Shown in pieces: positions 58,971-64,000 of a DNA stretch of 64,000 nt. Source of the stretch: Methylobacterium sp. J-077 (GTDB lineage: Bacteria > Pseudomonadota > Alphaproteobacteria > Rhizobiales > Beijerinckiaceae). Each line of letters begins with the position of its first letter. The first letter of the stretch is position 1. Below the pieces are notes generated by a model. It had not been told where the DNA came from, ran no database searches, and saw nothing but the letters and a program-made list of their open reading frames with translations. The DNA lies in NCBI RefSeq assembly GCF_022829365.1, contig NZ_JAKSYJ010000078.1, positions 1 through 64,000 on the forward strand, written 5' to 3'. The position numbers and the translations under genes are program-made.

Positions 58971-61900
58971 ATGAACGCCATCCTGATCAAGCTGTTCGCG
59001 ACGGCCCTGACGCTGAGCCAGGTCACGACGCGGCCGGACGCGGTGCGGACCCAGTTCGATCCGTTCACCGACCAGGCCGAGGTCGTGCGCCTGCTGCGCG
59101 ACGGCTGCGCCCATATGCGCAAGGCGTTCGACATTGAGGACATCAACCTCGACGAATTGATTACCACCGCCATGGAGGATCCGACGAGCGTCGCCGGGCC
59201 CGGGGCGCCCAAGATCCTGCACGGGCTCAACCTCGACGAGCTGAACACGAGCTACAAGCAGTTCTGCAAGGGCGAGAATCCGGCGATCTCGCCGTTCAAT
59301 GCCCGCGAGGTCATCGAGTTCTACGACAACGCCACCAAGGACCTTCCCACCGCCGAGGCGCTGCGGGACAAGGTCCTGCCCGGCATGACCCGGATCCTCG
59401 ACGGGTCGGGCAAGCCCTTCGCCGAGACCTTCGAGCCGAACGGCCGCCGCCTGGTGGTGCCGATCACGACGGTGCCGAACCTGGTGCAGAAGGCGTTCAT
59501 TGCCGCGGAAGACAAACGCTTCGAGAGCCACCACGGCATCGACGAGCGCGGGGTGATCCGCGCCTTCATCGGCAACCTCGCCTCGCCCGGGCGTCCGGCC
59601 GGCGGCTCGACCATCACCCAGCAGGTGGTCAAGAACCTCTCGGTGGGCGACGACGTCACCTACGAGCGCAAGATCCGCGAGATGATCGTGGCGTCGCGCC
59701 TGGAGCGGATCCTGACGAAGCCGCAGATCCTCGGGCTCTACCTCAACGGCATCTATCTCGGCCGCGGCGCCTACGGCATCGAGATGGCGGCGCAGAGCTA
59801 TTTCGGGAAGTCGGTCGGGCAGCTGACCCTGCCGGAGGCGGCCCTCCTCGCCGGCATGCCCAAGGGTCCGAACTTCTACAGCCCGGACAAATACCCCGAG
59901 CGGGCGCGCGAGCGGCGCGCCTACGTGCTCGCCCGCCTCAAGGAAGAAGGCACGATCACGGAGGCCGAGATGGCCGCTGCGGTCAACGCCGATCTCGGGC
60001 TGAAGCCGGTCGAAGCGACACGGCGCGATTCGGGTTTCTACGTCGTGGACTACCTGAACCGCGAGGCGCGCACCTTCGCAGGCGTCGACTCCCTGACCGC
60101 CGGCTCGTTCACGGTGCGCTCGACCATCAATGCCGGGCTCCAGCGCGCCGTCGAGGGGGCCTTGCAGGATGGGCTCGCCAATTACGAGCGCGGCACCGGA
60201 CGGCAGACCTATAGTGGCCCTGAACTCAACCTCGCCGACAGCATCCGCCGCATCCAGGCGGCGACGCCCGCGCCCGAAGGCGCGGTCCAGGCCGCACCCG
60301 GGGTGACCGGCGCCCGGGCGGAAGCCGCCAAGGACGCACCCACGGAGGTGGCCAAACCGGGCGGCAAGGCGTCCCGGTCCAAGGTCGCGGCGGTTCCCCA
60401 GGTCAAGCCCGTCTGGCTGCGGGCGCTGGAGAGCGCTCGGCCGACTTTGTACGACGTGCACTGGCCCGTCGCGGTGGTGCTGGAAGCCGGCCGCGGTCCG
60501 GTGAAGGTCGGCCTCGCCGACGGCCGCACCGCCATCCTCGACCCGGGCATCGCCCGGGGCAAGCTGCAGCTCTACGACGTGGTGCGGGTGAAGCTCGCCG
60601 AGGGGCGCGGCGCGCCCCGGGCGCAGCTCCGGGTCCGGCCGACCGTCCAGGGCGCCGCCCTGGTGCTGGAGAACCAGACCGGCCGCATCCTGGCGATGGC
60701 GGGCGGCTTCTCCTATCCGATGAGCCAGCTCAACCGGGTCACCCAGGCGGTGCGCCAGCCCGGCTCGACCTTGAAGCCGCTGACCTACTTGGCCGCGCTG
60801 AATGCCGGGCTCCAGCCCAACACCCTGGTCCTCGATTCGGCGGTCACCCTCCCGCCGATCAGCGGTTCGGGCGAATCCTGGTCGCCGAAGAATTACGAGG
60901 GCGGCGGCTCCGGCCCGACGACTCTGCGCAGAGGCCTCGAATTCTCGAAAAACCTCGTCACCGCCCGGCTGCTCCAGGGCGGTATCGCCCCGAAGGCGCC
61001 GGCCAGCCTCAAGCGGGTCTGCGACATCGCCCTCGAAGCGCAGATCTATGCCGAGTGCGAGCCCTATTACCCGTTCGTATTGGGCGCCCAGCCGGTGCGG
61101 ATGCTCGATCTCGCCGGCTTCTACGCGGCGGTGGCCAACGAGGGCGCCCGCCCGGCATCCTACGCGCTCGAATCGGTCGAGCGGGACGGCAAGGCGCTCT
61201 ACACCCACGCCCCCCGCGAGCCGGTGCGGATCGGCTCGGCCGACCGGGTCGCGTTCTACCAGCTCAAGACCATGCTGCAGGGCGTGACCCAGCACGGCAC
61301 CGCCGCCGCGCTCTCCAAGATCTCGGCCTATGTGGCGGGCAAGACCGGCACCTCCGAGAACGAGAACGACGCCTGGTTCGCGGGCTTCACCAACGAGATC
61401 ACCGTGGTGGTCTGGGTCGGCTACGACAACGCCGACGGCAGCCGCAAGACGCTAGGCCGCGGCCAAACCGGCGGCCATGTCTCGGTGCCGATCGCCTCCA
61501 GCATCCTGCAGGCGGCCTGGGCGAACGGCATTCCGAAGACGCCCCTGCGGGGCCCCTCCTCCGAGGCGCGCCCGTTCATCGCCGACCTGCCGATCGACCC
61601 GCATAGCGGCCAGCGGGTCGCGGGGGGCGGCTTCGTCGAGCATTTCCGCACCAGCGGCGACGGCAAGATGGCCGACACCCAGTTCCGCCTGGTGCCGCGT
61701 GAGACCCTCTACGCCATGCGGCCCGATGCCGGGGACGGCGACCTTACCGGCGGCGAGGACGGGGCCAGCGTCGCAGGCGATGTCGAGGGTACCATGACCG
61801 GCGAGCGCGCAGCGCCGGATCCGTTGGATCCGTTCGGCGAGCGCCAGAGACCGCGCAGCCGCCGTGCGCAGGGCGATCTGGATTCCTACGGTCAGGACGC

Positions 61901-62012
61901 CTACAGGCCCTGGCCCGGCCAGACCGCACGCTCACCCTTCGGGGATGAGGATGCGCGCCGCCCGCGCCGCCGCGATCCGGACTACCTGTTCGGCGAAGAC
62001 CCGGGCTACTGA
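58971..62012 (+). CDS. Class A penicillin-binding protein (glycosyltransferase/transpeptidase)
   Basis: A 1013-residue bifunctional peptidoglycan synthase. The glycosyltransferase domain (about residues 165-350) has AAEDKRFESHHGIDERGV, AGGSTITQQVVKNLS, RKIREMIVASRLERILTKPQ and LNGIYLGRGAYGIEMAAQSY. The transpeptidase domain has the active Ser in RQPGSTLKPLTY (about residue 600), FSKNLVTARLL and GKTGTSENENDAWFAG (about residue 790). Unusual points are a 160-residue N-terminal part before the GT domain with only a short hydrophobic stretch, an Ala/Pro-rich insert near residues 420-470, and a charged, Arg/Pro-rich tail. It is followed 15 bases later by the gene at 62027. Confidence 0.9.
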   Translation: MNAILIKLFATALTLSQVTTRPDAVRTQFDPFTDQAEVVRLLRDGCAHMRKAFDIEDINLDELITTAMEDPTSVAGPGAPKILHGLNLDELNTSYKQFCKGENPAISPFNAREVIEFYDNATKDLPTAEALRDKVLPGMTRILDGSGKPFAETFEPNGRRLVVPITTVPNLVQKAFIAAEDKRFESHHGIDERGVIRAFIGNLASPGRPAGGSTITQQVVKNLSVGDDVTYERKIREMIVASRLERILTKPQILGLYLNGIYLGRGAYGIEMAAQSYFGKSVGQLTLPEAALLAGMPKGPNFYSPDKYPERARERRAYVLARLKEEGTITEAEMAAAVNADLGLKPVEATRRDSGFYVVDYLNREARTFAGVDSLTAGSFTVRSTINAGLQRAVEGALQDGLANYERGTGRQTYSGPELNLADSIRRIQAATPAPEGAVQAAPGVTGARAEAAKDAPTEVAKPGGKASRSKVAAVPQVKPVWLRALESARPTLYDVHWPVAVVLEAGRGPVKVGLADGRTAILDPGIARGKLQLYDVVRVKLAEGRGAPRAQLRVRPTVQGAALVLENQTGRILAMAGGFSYPMSQLNRVTQAVRQPGSTLKPLTYLAALNAGLQPNTLVLDSAVTLPPISGSGESWSPKNYEGGGSGPTTLRRGLEFSKNLVTARLLQGGIAPKAPASLKRVCDIALEAQIYAECEPYYPFVLGAQPVRMLDLAGFYAAVANEGARPASYALESVERDGKALYTHAPREPVRIGSADRVAFYQLKTMLQGVTQHGTAAALSKISAYVAGKTGTSENENDAWFAGFTNEITVVVWVGYDNADGSRKTLGRGQTGGHVSVPIASSILQAAWANGIPKTPLRGPSSEARPFIADLPIDPHSGQRVAGGGFVEHFRTSGDGKMADTQFRLVPRETLYAMRPDAGDGDLTGGEDGASVAGDVEGTMTGERAAPDPLDPFGERQRPRSRRAQGDLDSYGQDAYRPWPGQTARSPFGDEDARRPRRRDPDYLFGEDPGY

Positions 62013-62026
62013 CCGCCCCTCGATCG

Positions 62027-63085
62027 ATGAGACGCCCGTTGCGCACGCAGCTTCCTGCCGCCCTCGCCCTCGCCCTGACGGCCGCCGCCCCGGTCTGCGC
62101 CCAGACGCCCGCCGCAAACACCGCGCAGGGGTCGGAGCGGATCAAGGAGGTGCCGTCCGTCACCGCCCTCGATCCGGCGACGCTGAAGCCCGGGCAGGTC
62201 CTGTTCACGGATCACCGCGACAACCCCACGGCGCCGGAGAATGGGCTGATCCCATACCTGGACTGGCTGCGGACGCGTCCGGCCGAGGCCGCGGTGCTGG
62301 CGCCGTTCCCCGGCTACAAGGAGCCGGACTACACGGTGACGGTGAACGGCGTGACCAAGCCGCGGCATGAGACCCTCAAGGTCTACGTGGCCGAGGGTCG
62401 GTTCGTGGTGCCGCGGCCGCCCGAGGCGATCGACCTCCAGGCCTTCGCCATTCTCGGCTTCGTCCAGAAGATGGACCCGGCGATCAAGCACAAGGCGATC
62501 ACCGTCGGCGAGGTGACGCCGAACAAGGACCCGGCCGCCGCCTTCGCCAAGCGCCCGGATCGGCCGTGGTGCGAGGGGGCCGGCGCCTGCATCGAATCGC
62601 GCTACGACCTCGAAGGCAAGCTGCCGCTGGGCGTGAAGCTCGCCAACAAGCTCGAAGAGGGCTCGGCGAAGAAGATCGCCGAGTACGTCTCGTTCCAGAG
62701 CGAGCTGCGGGTCCTCGGCCCCGACCAGGGCGCACCGCTCAAGGCTCTGACCAAGATCGACACCACCGTCACCGGCGGCCTTGAGCAGACGATCTTCTGG
62801 GTCAACCAGATCCTGCGCTTCGGCAAGTTTTTGGCCGTGTTCCAGCCGATGCCGAACGATCCGACCAAGACCGTGGTCACCACCTACATGGCGCTGGCGA
62901 TCAAGGCCGATGTCCTCGACCGCAAGGCCGAATATGCCCGGGTGCCGGTGCTGAAGAACCTGCTGCCGGCCCAGGTGCTGATGGGCAATTCGAGCTTCAA
63001 CACCGGCAACTCGATCAGCGCCGGCCTGCCGGTCTACGCCCGCAACCGCATCACGGCCTTCGCCGACGCGATCGCGAAGCGCTGA
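62027..63085 (+). CDS. Secreted protein of unknown function, partner of the PBP gene
   Basis: A 352-residue protein with a signal peptide (LPAALALALTAAAPVCAQ). The mature part has DPATLKPGQVLFTDHRDNPT, FPGYKEPDYTVTVNGVTKPR, DRPWCEGAGACIESRYDLEG and GGLEQTIFWVNQILRFGKFL. Two Cys in WCEGAGAC may form a disulfide. No domain family was recognised. Its start lies 15 bases after the penicillin-binding protein gene, so it is probably co-transcribed and periplasmic, possibly acting with cell-wall synthesis. Confidence 0.75.
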   Translation: MRRPLRTQLPAALALALTAAAPVCAQTPAANTAQGSERIKEVPSVTALDPATLKPGQVLFTDHRDNPTAPENGLIPYLDWLRTRPAEAAVLAPFPGYKEPDYTVTVNGVTKPRHETLKVYVAEGRFVVPRPPEAIDLQAFAILGFVQKMDPAIKHKAITVGEVTPNKDPAAAFAKRPDRPWCEGAGACIESRYDLEGKLPLGVKLANKLEEGSAKKIAEYVSFQSELRVLGPDQGAPLKALTKIDTTVTGGLEQTIFWVNQILRFGKFLAVFQPMPNDPTKTVVTTYMALAIKADVLDRKAEYARVPVLKNLLPAQVLMGNSSFNTGNSISAGLPVYARNRITAFADAIAKR

Positions 63086-63094
63086 GCGGCCAGA

Positions 63095-63140
63095 GCATCG
63101 TCCCGAAAGGTGGTAGCCGGCTTTCGGAAGATGACGATGC
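63095..63140. repeat. Palindromic element after the PBP operon
   Basis: GCATCGTC (63095-63102) pairs with GACGATGC (63133-63140), and CCGAAAG (63103-63109) with CTTTCGG (63121-63127), forming one nested hairpin with a small internal bulge. It starts 10 bases after the stop of the 62027 gene, so it may terminate that operon. This kind of element is, as far as I recall, repeated many times in Methylobacterium genomes. Confidence 0.65.
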
Positions 63141-63198
63141 GTGAGCAAAACCCGAGCGCCGCGTCGTGGATCTGAGATCCGGGACGCGGCGCTGGGGA

Positions 63199-63414
63199 TC
63201 AGAAGCCCCGGTTGCCGATCGAAGGCAGGGTCGGCTGCGTGTAGGCCCGGTTCACGTCGCGCCGGGTCTGGGTGCCGTTGGTGTCGTTCGAGGCCCGGTA
63301 ATTGTCGAGCTTGAAGCTCTCGGCGAGGCCGCTGCGCCCATCCGGGCTGTCGGTGTTGCAGGCACAGAGCCCGCCGAGAGCCAGGAACGAGGCCGCGAGA
63401 AGGGTAAAGCGCAT
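63199..63414 (-). CDS. Small lipoprotein
   Basis: A 71-residue protein starting MRFTLLAASFLALGGLCACN. The leader ends in a lipobox-like L-C-A-C, so the second Cys would be lipidated and the protein anchored in a membrane. The mature part is polar, with SFKLDNYRASNDTNGTQTRR and RAYTQPTLPSIGNRGF. No family recognised. The ATG at 63414 opens the leader; the frame is open further up. It converges with the 62027 gene. Confidence 0.65.
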   Translation of the reverse strand: MRFTLLAASFLALGGLCACNTDSPDGRSGLAESFKLDNYRASNDTNGTQTRRDVNRAYTQPTLPSIGNRGF

Positions 63415-63683
63415 GATTGATCCTGGGCGCTGCCGAACCGCGCGAGGGATTGCTATCCGCCGCCGAATCGAAAGGTGAAAAGTCGGAGGCGGCATGGTCA
63501 GGGCGGCGGCAAGTCCGTCAAGACCGGCGGCGAGGCGTAAACCGATTCCGCCGCCTCCGATGCGCGGCGGCCACGGAAAATCTACCTTTCCACGCGTTAG
63601 CGGCGGATAGGGGACGGCAATTGCCGGAAGTACGGCCTCGCCCCCTGGCGAATCCGGGTCCTTTCGGGCCAGAACCGTCGGCG

Positions 63684-63932
63684 ATGAGCAACGTCCTGCC
63701 CTTCCGGCCGCGCCCGACCGTCACCCGCCTCGCCCGCTGCGAGGTCGTGACCGTGGCCGGCGACCTCCTCGCCCTGCTGGAGCAGCTCGAGGACGTGAGT
63801 GCCCGCGCCGCAGCGATGGGCCGTCCGGCGCTCGAGGTCGAGCGCACGGTTCAGCATCTCCTCGACGCGGTCGGCGCCGTGGAGCGGGCCCTCGACTGCA
63901 TCGGCGAGGGCGAGCAGGTCGCCCCGGCTTAG
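63684..63932 (+). CDS. Small hypothetical protein
   Basis: An 82-residue protein starting MSNVLPFRPRPTVTRLARCE, with helical VAGDLLALLEQLEDVSARAA and TVQHLLDAVGAVERALDCIG. The opening N-V-L-P-F-R-P-R is common among small alphaproteobacterial proteins of unknown role. The ATG at 63684 is preferred because the longer upstream frame is poor. Its TAG stop is formed by the first bases of the dispersed repeat at 63930. Confidence 0.55.
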   Translation: MSNVLPFRPRPTVTRLARCEVVTVAGDLLALLEQLEDVSARAAAMGRPALEVERTVQHLLDAVGAVERALDCIGEGEQVAPA

Positions 63933-64000
63933 AGCGCTCGCCGCCGAAGCGGATACCGGTTCGGCGTAAGCGAGCGCGTTACATCAAAGACTTAGAGCCG
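63930..64000. repeat. Dispersed palindromic element, copy 3 (cut by window end)
   Basis: From 63930 the sequence TAGAGCGCTCGCCGCCGAAG and on through GGATACCGGTTCGGCGTAAG and CGAGCGCGTTACATCAAAGA matches the reverse complement of 8866-8936 with about two differences. The element runs off the window before its hairpin half. It provides the stop of the preceding gene, as copy 1 does for the lipocalin-like gene. Confidence 0.75.

Overview
The window is high-GC DNA from an alphaproteobacterium, most likely a Methylobacterium or close relative. The pointers are a PmtA-type phospholipid methyltransferase, a DUF2778-type cell-wall protein, DUF3750, a TAXI-type binding protein, Tat-exported ABC binding proteins and several dispersed palindromic repeats in the intergenic spaces. 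The genus is inferred, not proven. No rRNA, tRNA, CRISPR array or intact insertion sequence was seen.

Layout. 0-9 kb: end of a succinate-semialdehyde dehydrogenase gene, a NarL/FixJ response regulator, a divergent TetR/SDR pair with a perfect palindrome between them, an AlgX/AlgJ-like protein beside an AT-rich patch, a divergent LysR/aldo-keto reductase pair, an M20 peptidase, an IS3 transposase relic and a secreted lipocalin-like protein. 9-17.6 kb: mqo with a Tat-like leader, glmS, then a decayed zone with an IS5-type relic, a broken BON-domain gene and a frameshifted gene of unknown function.

17.7-36.1 kb is an organosulfur-acquisition island. One minus-strand operon (23.6 to 17.7 kb) encodes an amino-acid/cystine-type ABC importer, an MmgE/PrpD protein and an NtaA/DszA-type FMN monooxygenase. 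This resembles the Bacillus yxe operon for S-alkylcysteine breakdown. A second minus-strand operon carries a sulfonate-type binding protein and two more flavin monooxygenases. On the plus strand follow metNIQ, a DszC/SfnB-like flavoprotein and a sulfonate/taurine-type ABC transporter whose permease has an in-frame amber codon. The signal peptide of metQ is encoded across five perfect copies of a 7-bp repeat.

36-53 kb: a methyltransferase and a glycosyltransferase, an orphan CitG/MdcB homologue, cell-wall enzymes (DUF2778 and MltB-like), a membrane-lipid group (pmtA, an Mpo1-like membrane protein, psd), a class III aminotransferase, a frameshifted chemotaxis receptor gene, and a TAXI binding protein with a secreted partner. 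53-64 kb: gyrB, an aldo/keto reductase with a metallo-hydrolase, a MazF-type toxin-antitoxin pair, a large class A penicillin-binding protein with a secreted partner, a small lipoprotein, and a dispersed repeat that also occurs inverted near 8.8 kb.

Several genes are broken (IS3, IS5, BON, the 16-17.6 kb gene, the sulfonate permease, the chemotaxis receptor). Some may be real decay. The single-base cases could also be sequencing errors.
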